From contig NZ_JAGIPX010000005.1 of NCBI RefSeq assembly GCF_017814945.1, positions 1 through 64,000 of the forward strand: a DNA stretch of 64,000 bases. The letters run 5' to 3'. Below are positions 47,349 through 55,075 of the stretch, piece by piece. A program made the position numbers and the translations under genes. Numbering within the stretch: position 1 is the stretch's first letter; each line of letters starts with the position of its first letter. The notes under the pieces were generated by a model. The model was given only the letters and a program-made list of their open reading frames with translations, ran no database searches and was not told where the DNA came from. This DNA is from Paraburkholderia sp. LEh10 (GTDB lineage: Bacteria; Pseudomonadota; Gammaproteobacteria; Burkholderiales; Burkholderiaceae).

Positions 47349-47504
47349 ATGTCAACCACGCCCAACAAAGGCGACAATCCCATCCGCCCTGACCAGTCCG
47401 ATGTCGTGCAGACCGATCTGCCCGATGTCGGCCCACCGCAGGACCCCGATGCCGCGCCGCTCGATCCCGACGTCGATCCCGACCACGACGACGACAAGCC
47501 GTAG
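47349..47504 (+). CDS. Small acidic disordered protein
   Basis: A 51-residue protein dominated by Asp and Pro (DVVQTDLPDVGPPQDPDAAP, then DVDPDHDDDKP). GGAGG lies 5-6 nt upstream of the ATG at 47349, a strong signal for such a short gene. No fold is expected. It precedes the PRC-barrel gene by 48 nt and may be co-transcribed. Function is unknown. Confidence 0.6.
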   Translation: MSTTPNKGDNPIRPDQSDVVQTDLPDVGPPQDPDAAPLDPDVDPDHDDDKP

Positions 47505-47552
47505 CGCCGGCGGGCATCCATGCACAAAGGCATCGAATCAGGGAGGTTCCCC

Positions 47553-47954
47553 GTGCAGCAAGCACTTAACAGAACACTTCAGCTCGGCCTCGCGAGCGTC
47601 ATGGCCGCGCTCATCTCGACATCGGCGCTCGCGCAGGGCGCGCCGCAATCGGTCACCGAACGCCGCACCGAAGTCTTGCAGACAGGCACCGGCTTTCGCG
47701 CATCGAAGCTCGCGGGCACGGTCGTGTACAACCGCGACAAGGACAAGGTCGGCATCATCGACGATGTGATCGTCTCGCCGTCCGACCACAACGCATTCGC
47801 GATCTTGTCCGTGGGCGGTTTTCTCGGCATGGGCAAGCACTATGTCGCCGTGCCGCTCGGCGCTCTGCAGATCACGAGCAAGCAGGTGATGATGCCGGAT
47901 GCGACGAAGTCGTCGCTGGAGGCATTGCCCGAATTCAGGTACGCGCCGGATTGA
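47553..47954 (+). CDS. Exported PRC-barrel domain protein
   Basis: A 133-residue protein. A signal peptide ends near STSALAQ (about residue 27), followed by a PRC-barrel-like domain (GFRASKLAGTVVYNRDKDKV, IIDDVIVSPSDHNAFAILSV, GGFLGMGKHYVAVPLGAL). Such proteins are often stress-induced envelope or photosynthesis-related in other phyla; here an envelope role is likely. I chose the GTG at 47553 because GGGAGG lies 6 nt upstream and gives a clean signal peptide; an ATG at 47520 adds 11 residues. Confidence 0.75.
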   Translation: MQQALNRTLQLGLASVMAALISTSALAQGAPQSVTERRTEVLQTGTGFRASKLAGTVVYNRDKDKVGIIDDVIVSPSDHNAFAILSVGGFLGMGKHYVAVPLGALQITSKQVMMPDATKSSLEALPEFRYAPD

Positions 47955-48013
47955 CGCGTGCGTGAGTCACTCGCCGCGTGATGCAAGACCGCGACCGCGA
48001 AAGCGGATGGGTG

Positions 48014-48565
48014 TCAGTAGTACGGATACGGCGAATAAACCACGCCCGGCGGCGCGTAGTAATAGGGACGCGGCGCGTAGTAGACAGGCGGCGCCGAGTA
48101 ATACGCGGGCGCCGGCCGTTGCGCGATCGTGTTGCCCTTCGACACCATGCACTGCGCGTAGGCCGCGTCGTAGCGGGCCTGCAAACCATAGGCCGAATAC
48201 GACGCGCCATTCGCACCCGTCGCGCCGCCGATCAGCATTCCGCTGCCCGCGCCGATGGCCGCGCCCGCGCCCGCATTGCCCGCCGCCGCGCCGAGCAGCG
48301 CGCCAACCGCGGCGCCGCCCAGCGTGCCCACCGCCGTGCTCCCCGCAGCGTTGTTGGTGGCCGCCTGCGAAGCGGCGTTTGCGTCCGTGCTGTGGTACGC
48401 ATAGTCGCGACACGCGTAGTCGTCCTGCTGGAACTGTTGGAGTGGTTGGCCGTTGCGCGGCAGCGCCACCACACTCGGCCCGCTTGGCGGCGCGACGGCG
48501 CAGCCCCCCAAGGCGAGCAGCAACCCGACGGCGAGCGCCGGCATTGCGATATGGGTCTTGTTCAT
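48014..48565 (-). CDS. Glycine-zipper outer-membrane lipoprotein
   Basis: A 183-residue lipoprotein. Signal MNKTHIAMPALAVGLLLALG ends at a lipobox GGC (about Cys22). A glycine zipper follows (GTLGGAAVGALLGAAAGNAG, about 82-101, continuing GAGSGMLIGGATGANG), and the C-terminus is a Tyr/Pro-rich tail (PPVYYAPRPYYYAPPG). This is the SlyB/OsmB-like membrane-inserting type, usually tied to envelope stress. The start is uncertain between ATGs at 48565 and 48577; neither has a strong ribosome site. Confidence 0.75.
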   Translation of the reverse strand: MNKTHIAMPALAVGLLLALGGCAVAPPSGPSVVALPRNGQPLQQFQQDDYACRDYAYHSTDANAASQAATNNAAGSTAVGTLGGAAVGALLGAAAGNAGAGAAIGAGSGMLIGGATGANGASYSAYGLQARYDAAYAQCMVSKGNTIAQRPAPAYYSAPPVYYAPRPYYYAPPGVVYSPYPYY

Positions 48566-48725
48566 CTTCGTCGACATGCCAATGTGTAAATCCAATGTCC
48601 AATACACGAACAATAGTCGAATCGACTCATGAATGAGTTACGAATCCGTTACTGGATATTTCCACGCAAGACGCTGAATAGCGTAAAAAAGGGTCAACCG
48701 GATTCACCTTGAAATCCACCGTCGA

Positions 48726-48760
48726 TATGTGCAGCATGCACATATGCACAGTGCACACAT
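48726..48760. promoter_or_regulatory. Tandem palindromic operators of the MarR gene
   Basis: A perfect 8-3-8 inverted repeat TATGTGCA-GCA-TGCACATA (48726-48744) is followed at once by a second palindrome, TGCAC-A-GTGCA (48745-48755), with CACAT after it. The pair ends 13 nt before the MarR start. A TTGAAA lies at 48709-48714 as a possible -35. This is a textbook arrangement for an autoregulated MarR repressor. Confidence 0.7.
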
Positions 48761-48772
48761 CGAGGTGTCGCG

Positions 48773-49306
48773 ATGACCCCGCGCACAGGAAATCTGCTCG
48801 GCGTGCTCGCCCTTCTGGTGACCGACGAACTGAACGCCCAACCCACCATTCCCGCCCTCGCCGGCCTCACGGCACGTGCGATGCTCAATGCGATCGGCCA
48901 GTATCCCGATTCGTCCATCGAGTTGCTGCGCGATGCCGTCGACCTTTCGCATCCCGCCGCGGTGCGCGCCGTCGCGGGACTCGTCGACGCGGGGCTCGTC
49001 GAAAAGAAAGCGGGCAGCGATAAACGCTCCGTCGCGCTGGCGCTGACAGCCGCCGGGCGGCGCGAAGCAAGCCGTTTGCGCACCGCGCGCTCACGCATGC
49101 TGGAGCGCATCGTTGCGCGTCTGAACGACGACGAGCGCGCCGTCTTCGAGGAGCTGCTGATCAGGATGCTCTGGAACGAAACGCGCGACGCGTCGCATGC
49201 CATGCGGCTTTGCCGCTTTTGCGACGACAAGCCATGCCTGAAGGCCGGGTGCCCTGTCGAATGCCGCGCGCAAGGGCTGCCGATGCCGGAGGGAAGTCCG
49301 TCATGA
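48773..49306 (+). CDS. MarR-family regulator with C-terminal cysteine cluster
   Basis: A 177-residue winged-helix regulator. The recognition region is about residues 43-75 (PDSSIELLRDAVDLSHPAAV), followed by the wing (KKAGSDKRSVALALT). Five cysteines close the protein (Cys147, 150, 155, 160, 164, in CRFCDDKPCLKAGCPVEC), which suggests redox or metal sensing. The start follows tandem palindromes by 13 nt. Its stop overlaps the ATG of a broken transporter gene (ATGA), so it once regulated that partner, and perhaps still regulates others. Confidence 0.82.
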   Translation: MTPRTGNLLGVLALLVTDELNAQPTIPALAGLTARAMLNAIGQYPDSSIELLRDAVDLSHPAAVRAVAGLVDAGLVEKKAGSDKRSVALALTAAGRREASRLRTARSRMLERIVARLNDDERAVFEELLIRMLWNETRDASHAMRLCRFCDDKPCLKAGCPVECRAQGLPMPEGSPS

Positions 49307-49771
49307 GCGCGCCCGCGCGCTGGCGTGCAGTGGCCGCGCTGACCGTCGTCCCGACGCTCTCGCAGATCGGCCAGTTCGGCATCCGCTTCATGGCGCTGCC
49401 CGTCTGGCTCGCGCATCAGGGGCTCGGCGCGCCGCGCGCTGGGCTATTCGCGGCGGCGCAATGGCCGGCATGTTCGCCGCGCTTCTGGTCGCGCCGCGCG
49501 TGATGGCACGCATGGGATCGAAACTGACCGTCACGCCGGGCCTCGCGGCTTCGTTGATCGCGTATCTGCCGCCGGGCGCGTTTTCGTGGCGCACCCGGAT
49601 CGTGCCGGGCGTGCCCACGGGGCAGGGCATCGGCATGCGCTGGATCGCGAACAAACCTGGCTCTACAGCCTCGTGCCCGCCGACAAGAGCGGCGGGCCCG
49701 CCCGCATTCACGAGACGCTGATCGCATCGGCGGGCGTGCTTCGCCCGCTTCAGGCGGGTTGCCCCGCTTAG
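49303..49771 (+). pseudogene. MFS transporter pseudogene
   Basis: The first part reads MSAPARWRAVAALTVVPTLS and MALPVWLAHQGLGAPRAGLF. It needs a one-base shift near 49470 to continue as AGMFAALLVAPRVMARMGSK, and another shift plus a deletion near 49655 to reach WLYSLVPADKSGGPARIHET and LIASAGVLRPLQAG. About 155 codons remain of a normal 400. The original gene was translationally coupled to the MarR gene by a 4-base overlap. It is no longer functional as read. Confidence 0.75.
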
Positions 49772-51261
49772 CGCAGACGCACGAGCGTCGACTTCAGCTC
49801 CGTGTACTTTTCCAGCGCATGCAGCGACTTGTCGCGGCCGTTACCCGATTGCCGGTAACCGCCGAACGGGAAATTCATGTCGCCACCTTCGTCGTAGCAA
49901 TTGACCCAGACCGTGCCCGCGCGCAGACGCCTCGACACTTCATGCGCCGTTGTGAGGTTGGCGGTCCACACGGCTGCGGCGAGACCATAGTCGCTGTCAT
50001 TGGCGATCTTCACGGCTTCGTCGACGGAATCGAATGTGATCACGGACAGGACCGGCCCGAAAATCTCTTCGCGCGCGATCTTCGCATCGTGTGTCGACAC
50101 ATCGAAAACGGTCGGCTCGATATAGAAGCCGCCGCTTTCCTGCTGCACGCGGGAGCCGCCATGCAACAGCCTTGCTTCGGCGCGCCCCGCTTCGATATAG
50201 CCGAGCACGCGATCGAGCTGCACCTGATCGACGATCGCGCCCATCGAAGTCTTCGGGTCCAGCGGATTGCCCGGCGTATAACTGCGCGCCGCCGCGACGA
50301 GCCTGTCGATGAACACGTCCTTGATATCGCGGTGCACGAGCAGACGCGAACCCGCCGTGCACATTTCCCCCATGTTGTAGAAGATCGCGCCCGCCGCCGT
50401 CTTCGCCGCGCGATCCAGATCGGGACAATCGGGCAGCACGATATTGGGCGACTTGCCGCCTAGCTCCAGCCATACGCGTTTGAGATTCGACTGCCCCGCG
50501 TATTGCATGATCAGCTTGCCGACATTCGTCGAGCCCGTAAATGCAACGCAATCGACATCGTGATGCAGCGCGAGCAGCTTGCCCGGCTCGCCGCCGCCCG
50601 GCACGACGTTGAACACGCCGGCGGGAATGCCCGCGTCGAGTGCGAGTTGCGCGACGCGGATGGCCGTCAGCGGCGACTTCTCCGAAGGCTTGAGCACCAC
50701 GCTGTTGCCTGCTGCAAGCGCCGGCCCGAACTTCCACGATGCCATCAGGATCGGGAAATTCCACGGCACCACGGCGGCGACGACGCCTAGCGGCTCGCGC
50801 GTCACAAGTCCGACGAGGTGCTGATCCGCCGGCACCACTTCGCCGCCGACCTTGTCGATGGCTTCCGCAAACCACTCGACGCAATACGCGGCGCCCGGCA
50901 CGTCAACGGAGGTCGTATCGCCGATGGGCTTGCCTGCGTCGAGCGTTTCGAGCAGTGCCAGTTCGTCGAGGTGTTCGCGCATCAATGCAGCCCATTTGAG
51001 CAGCTTTGCCTTGCGCTGACGCGGATTGAGTCCGGACCACACGCCCGCGTCGAATGCGCGGCGCGCCGCGCTCACGGCCGCATTCACGTCCGCCTCGCCG
51101 CAATCGGCGACGCGGGCGAGTACCTTTCCGTCGATGGGGCTCACGCAGTCGAAGGTACGCCCGCTTGCGGCCGGCCGGTACTCGCCGTCGATAAACGCGC
51201 GTGCTTCGATTGCAAGTGCCGCTGCCTTTTCCTGCCAGTACGCCAATGTCGTCTTGTCCAT
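49768..51261 (-). CDS. puuC: Gamma-glutamyl-gamma-aminobutyraldehyde dehydrogenase
   Basis: A 497-residue NAD(P)-dependent aldehyde dehydrogenase with oxyanion Asn168 (PWNFP), general base Glu266 (LELGGKS) and nucleophile Cys301 (GEMCTAGSR). The segment CYDEGGDMNFPFGGYRQSGN near the C-terminus is typical of PuuC. It oxidises gamma-glutamyl-gamma-aminobutyraldehyde, the product of PuuB or of transamination, in putrescine use. GAGG lies about 9 nt upstream of the start. Its neighbours puuR, puuD and puuA confirm the pathway. Confidence 0.9.
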   Translation of the reverse strand: MDKTTLAYWQEKAAALAIEARAFIDGEYRPAASGRTFDCVSPIDGKVLARVADCGEADVNAAVSAARRAFDAGVWSGLNPRQRKAKLLKWAALMREHLDELALLETLDAGKPIGDTTSVDVPGAAYCVEWFAEAIDKVGGEVVPADQHLVGLVTREPLGVVAAVVPWNFPILMASWKFGPALAAGNSVVLKPSEKSPLTAIRVAQLALDAGIPAGVFNVVPGGGEPGKLLALHHDVDCVAFTGSTNVGKLIMQYAGQSNLKRVWLELGGKSPNIVLPDCPDLDRAAKTAAGAIFYNMGEMCTAGSRLLVHRDIKDVFIDRLVAAARSYTPGNPLDPKTSMGAIVDQVQLDRVLGYIEAGRAEARLLHGGSRVQQESGGFYIEPTVFDVSTHDAKIAREEIFGPVLSVITFDSVDEAVKIANDSDYGLAAAVWTANLTTAHEVSRRLRAGTVWVNCYDEGGDMNFPFGGYRQSGNGRDKSLHALEKYTELKSTLVRLR

Positions 51262-51359
51262 CAGGATGCCTCAATGTTATGCGCTCAGTGCGCCGCATCC
51301 GACTCGCTTGGTCTGACGCAGCGTTGATCGCGTTGGCGCGAAGCGGTGTGCGAAAGAAG

Positions 51360-51911
51360 TCAGAAAGTAGGCGGCGAATTGGCCGACACGACTTCGCATA
51401 CCTGCTGCGCGCTGGGATTGCGAAAACGATGGGGTAAGCGGCTTTCGAAGTAATAGCTGTCGCCGGGTTCGAGCAGCCAGGTGGTGCCGTCGACGGTCAG
51501 TTCGAGCTGGCCATCGACGACCACGCCGCCCTCGTGCCCCGCGTGTTGCAGCATTTCCGGGCCGGTGTCCGCGAGCGGCTGATACACCTCGCGCATGATC
51601 CCCATATTCCGGTCCTTGACGCCCGCTCCCGCCAGATAGAACTCGATCTGCTCGTTGCCGAGATTCGGCATGTCCGCGCGGCGCGACACAACGGCTCGGT
51701 CGGCCTCGATCTCGAAGGTGAAGAATTCCGCGAGGCTCATCGGTATGCATTCGAGCAGCTTTTTCAGCGACCCGACGGAGGGACTCACGCGGTTCTGCTC
51801 GATCAGCGAAATCGTGCCATTCGTCACCCCCGCCCTTTTTGCGAGTTCGCGCTGTGAAAGGCCGTGCTTCTTGCGGATGTACTGCAGGCGGGTCGCGACT
51901 TCAATAGACAT
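51360..51911 (-). CDS. puuR: PuuR-type XRE/cupin transcriptional regulator
   Basis: A 183-residue regulator with an N-terminal helix-turn-helix (about 5-60: LQYIRKKHGLSQRELAKRAG, VTNGTISLIEQNRVSPSVGS) and a C-terminal cupin domain (about 110-178, with HEGGVVVDGQLELTV and PHRFRN). Like E. coli PuuR, it probably represses the putrescine genes until putrescine or a glutamyl intermediate binds. It is about 100 nt upstream of puuC and divergent from puuD. The start at 51911 has GAGGG about 5 nt upstream. Confidence 0.88.
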   Translation of the reverse strand: MSIEVATRLQYIRKKHGLSQRELAKRAGVTNGTISLIEQNRVSPSVGSLKKLLECIPMSLAEFFTFEIEADRAVVSRRADMPNLGNEQIEFYLAGAGVKDRNMGIMREVYQPLADTGPEMLQHAGHEGGVVVDGQLELTVDGTTWLLEPGDSYYFESRLPHRFRNPSAQQVCEVVSANSPPTF

Positions 51912-51956
51912 CGATGCCCTCATGGAAGCGGAAAGAACTGCATTAAGAACCCGCAT

Positions 51957-52305
51957 TTCAATAGCACGCGCGTGTGTTGAATATTCTAATCACTTTAGAT
52001 CGAATGCTTCTCGGGAAAACCCTGAAGGCGAAACGGAATTTTTACGTATCGACGTCATTCAAAGTTGACTTGAATAGGTATAGATGGCTCAGGGAAAGCC
52101 CTCATAAAAGAATTGCAAAAAGACTTTGACGGCCTTTTTGACTCGTATATGCTGGACTCAGGTTGATGTTCCCGCATTTGACCACTTGATGCGCGGCGCA
52201 ATTTCATTTCGCTACGCAAAGCAAAGAATGCCTTTCGAACGACAACCTGTCGTCCCGTTTCTTTAAACGTTTGAAATCGTTTTTCGAGCGGGGCGTTCAA
52301 TACTT
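51957..52305. other. Regulatory stretch between puuR and puuD
   Basis: This AT-richer stretch is the divergent control region. It has two perfect palindromes upstream of puuR, CACGCGCGTG (51965-51974) and GAATATTC (51979-51986). On the plus strand there is a fair promoter (52126-52153). No gene is supported. A PuuR site is expected here but cannot be assigned by eye. Confidence 0.4.
52126..52153 (+). promoter_or_regulatory. Possible sigma-70 promoter toward puuD
   Basis: TTGACG (52126-52131), a 16-nt spacer and TATGCT (52148-52153) form a fair promoter on the plus strand. It lies about 700 nt upstream of puuD, leaving a long leader, so it could also serve an unrecognised RNA. Confidence 0.35.
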
Positions 52306-52488
52306 TCAACGTGCCAGTCGAGTGTAATCGTGAGAGTCCGAGGCCCTTTGGTTAGGTGGGATCGTAGTCAGTTCGCGAGGTGTCTTCGCGCTGACCACGC
52401 CATCGCCGACGGCAGCAACGGCAGGCTTGCGTTTCGCCGCTTTCTGTCCGTCTTCACGATCCTGTCGCGCCGTTTCGTCCGTCGTCAT
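52306..52488 (-). CDS. Candidate small hydrophilic protein
   Basis: A 60-residue frame reading TARQDREDGQKAAKRKPAVA, then VGDGVVSAKTPRELTTIPP and ending RASDSHDYTRLAR. Its composition looks like a real small protein rather than an antisense shadow, since no gene exists on the other strand. The start has only GAG nearby. The family is not recognised. Confidence 0.4.
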   Translation of the reverse strand: MTTDETARQDREDGQKAAKRKPAVAAVGDGVVSAKTPRELTTIPPNQRASDSHDYTRLAR

Positions 52489-52859
52489 AACGCCATCTCA
52501 GCGCGTGCGTTCATCGCGGTGCATACCGACGAAGTCGCATCGCTCCTGCCCTAGCGCCTCTCCGCCTATTGCTGCCGAGCCCGCTTGCGGGTTAGTGCTT
52601 CGCGCGCGTCGCCGCGCCGCGTCATCGGTTGCGCTCGCCCCTACGCCGGGCGCGCGCCGTTGCACGCCCGCGATCGCGCGCAGCGGAGCAAACCGGACAG
52701 CGTATCTGATCGCAACGCGCGGCGCGGTCCGCTGACGACCGCGACCAGCTAGCACTCATCCAGTGGCTTTGCGCCCCGCGCATGGCCGCGCAATCGTGCC
52801 GCGCGTACGCATCGCAATACATGCCGCGCTTTCGCAATCAGCAACGAATACAGTTAGTC

Positions 52860-53648
52860 ATGCAAACGAGACCTCTGGTCGGCATCAGCGCCGACAGAAC
52901 GATGATGGGCATGCATCCGTCGCATGTGGTCGGCGAGAAGTACATCGCGGCCGTGGTCGATGGCGCTCAGGCGCTCGCGATGCTGCTGCCCGCGCTGGGC
53001 GAACGGCAGGCGCCGCAAGATGTGCTCGCGCATATCGACGGCGTGCTGTTTACGGGCAGTTATTCGAATGTCGAGCCGCATCGCTACGGCGCTCACGCGA
53101 GCGCGCCCGGCACGCTGCACGATGCCGCGCGCGACGCGACGACGCTGCCGCTGATGCGCGCCGCCATCGACGCGGGCATTCCCGTTCTCGCCATTTGCCG
53201 TGGCTTTCAGGAAATGAATGTCGTATTCGGCGGAACGCTGCATCAAAGCGTTCATGCGGTGGACGGCTATGACGACCATCGCGAGAACAAGGAAGACGAC
53301 CTCGACATGCAGTACGCGCCCTCACATGCGCTGCATCTTGTGCAAGACGGCCTGTTGCACAAGCTCGCAGGCGGCGCACGTGAAGTACGTGTCAATTCGC
53401 TGCATGGACAAGGCGTCGAGCGGCTCGGCGACGGCCTCACGGTTGAAGCCCGTGCGCCCGATGGTCTGATCGAAGCGATCAGCGTGACGAATGCGCGTGC
53501 CTTCGCGCTGGGTGTGCAATGGCATCCGGAATGGAAGCATGCGAGCGATGCGCTGTCGACGGCGATCCTCCACGCGTTCGGCGCCGCGTGCCGCGATCGG
53601 ATGCGCAAGAGGACGGGTTCTGCAACAGTTGCAAGCGCACACGTCTGA
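52860..53648 (+). CDS. puuD: Gamma-glutamyl-gamma-aminobutyrate hydrolase
   Basis: A 262-residue class I glutamine amidotransferase-like hydrolase. It has nucleophile Cys113 (AICRGFQEMN), His222 and Glu224 (QWHPEWKH). It releases glutamate from gamma-glutamyl-GABA to give GABA, the last dedicated step of the glutamylated-putrescine route. The N-terminus QTRPLVGISADRTMMGMHPS fits the family, which sets the start at 52860. puuA follows 34 nt later. Confidence 0.9.
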   Translation: MQTRPLVGISADRTMMGMHPSHVVGEKYIAAVVDGAQALAMLLPALGERQAPQDVLAHIDGVLFTGSYSNVEPHRYGAHASAPGTLHDAARDATTLPLMRAAIDAGIPVLAICRGFQEMNVVFGGTLHQSVHAVDGYDDHRENKEDDLDMQYAPSHALHLVQDGLLHKLAGGAREVRVNSLHGQGVERLGDGLTVEARAPDGLIEAISVTNARAFALGVQWHPEWKHASDALSTAILHAFGAACRDRMRKRTGSATVASAHV

Positions 53649-53682
53649 GATTCGTCCTGCGCAAAAAACAGAGAGAACGATC

Positions 53683-55017
53683 ATGCAAGACATTGATGAA
53701 TTTCTGAAGAAGCATCACATCACCGAAATCGAAGCAATCATTCCCGATATGGCCGGAATCGCGCGCGGCAAGATCATTCCGCGCAGCAAGTTCGAGTCCG
53801 GAGAATCGATGCGCCTGCCGCAGGCCGTGATGATCCAGACGGTCACGGGCGACTATCCCGACGACGGCACGCTGACGGGCGTCACCGACCCCGACATGGT
53901 GTGCGTGCCCGATCCTTCGACGATCCGCATCATCCCGTGGGCCGTCGACCCCACCGCGCAGGTGATTCACGACTGCGTGCATTTCGACGGCACGCCTGTC
54001 GCGATCTCGCCGCGCCGCGTGTTGCGCCACGTGCTGGACCTGTACAAGGCCAAAGGCTGGAAGCCCGTCATCGCGCCGGAACTGGAGTTCTATCTGGTCG
54101 ATATGAACAAGGACCCCGACCTGCCTTTGCAGCCGCCCGTCGGGCGCACGGGGCGCGCCGAGACGGGCCGCCAGGCTTATTCGATCGAAGCCGTCAATGA
54201 ATTCGATCCGCTGTTCGAAGACATCTACGAGTACTGCGACATTCAGGAACTGGAAGTCGATACGCTGATCCACGAGGTCGGCGCCGCGCAGATGGAAATC
54301 AACTTTTTGCACGGCGACCCGCTCAAGCTCGCGGACCAGGTGTTCCTCTTCAAACGCACCGTGCGCGAAGCGGCGCTGCGCCATCACATGTACGCGACGT
54401 TCATGGCGAAGCCGATGGAGAACGAGCCCGGCTCGGCGATGCACGTGCATCAAAGCCTCGTCGATGAAGCGACGGGCCAGAACCTGTTCACGGGCAACGA
54501 CGGCAAGCCGACCGCTCTGTTCAACCAGTACCTCGCGGGACTGCAAAAGTACACGCCCGCGCTGATGCCCATCTTCGCGCCGTATATCAACTCGTATCGT
54601 CGGCTGTCGCGCTTCATGGCTGCGCCGATCAACGTGCAATGGGGTTACGACAACCGCACGGTGGGCTTTCGCATTCCTCATTCGGGTCCACAGGCACGCC
54701 GCATCGAGAACCGCATTCCGGGTGTCGACAGCAATCCGTATCTGGCGATTGCGGGCACGCTCGCGGCCGGTTATCTCGGCATCATGCAACGCCTGACGCC
54801 CACCGAGCCGCTTTCAAGCGACGGCTATGAACTGCCGTATCAACTGCCGCGCAATCTCGAAGAGGGCCTCACGTTGATGGGTGCGTGCGAGCCGCTCGCC
54901 GAGATCATGGGCGAGCAGTTCGTCAAGGCGTATCTCGCCCTGAAGGAAACCGAATATGAGGCGTTTTTCCGCGTGATCAGTTCGTGGGAGCGCAAGCATT
55001 TGCTGCTGCACGTGTGA
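53683..55017 (+). CDS. puuA: Gamma-glutamylputrescine synthetase (glutamine synthetase family)
   Basis: A 444-residue glutamine synthetase-like ligase that joins glutamate to putrescine with ATP. The N-terminal beta-grasp (IIPDMAGIARGKIIPRSKFE, about 20-39) and catalytic segments APELEFYLVD (about 127-136), HEVGAAQMEINF and GSAMHVHQSL are present. Its short N-terminus and the puu neighbours separate it from housekeeping GlnA. AGAGAG lies about 6 nt upstream. An aminotransferase gene follows 58 nt later. Confidence 0.88.
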   Translation: MQDIDEFLKKHHITEIEAIIPDMAGIARGKIIPRSKFESGESMRLPQAVMIQTVTGDYPDDGTLTGVTDPDMVCVPDPSTIRIIPWAVDPTAQVIHDCVHFDGTPVAISPRRVLRHVLDLYKAKGWKPVIAPELEFYLVDMNKDPDLPLQPPVGRTGRAETGRQAYSIEAVNEFDPLFEDIYEYCDIQELEVDTLIHEVGAAQMEINFLHGDPLKLADQVFLFKRTVREAALRHHMYATFMAKPMENEPGSAMHVHQSLVDEATGQNLFTGNDGKPTALFNQYLAGLQKYTPALMPIFAPYINSYRRLSRFMAAPINVQWGYDNRTVGFRIPHSGPQARRIENRIPGVDSNPYLAIAGTLAAGYLGIMQRLTPTEPLSSDGYELPYQLPRNLEEGLTLMGACEPLAEIMGEQFVKAYLALKETEYEAFFRVISSWERKHLLLHV

Positions 55018-55075
55018 GTCGTATTCATCCCAATCACCCGACGCAACGCGCAACGGCAAAACAACTGGAGGCAAC

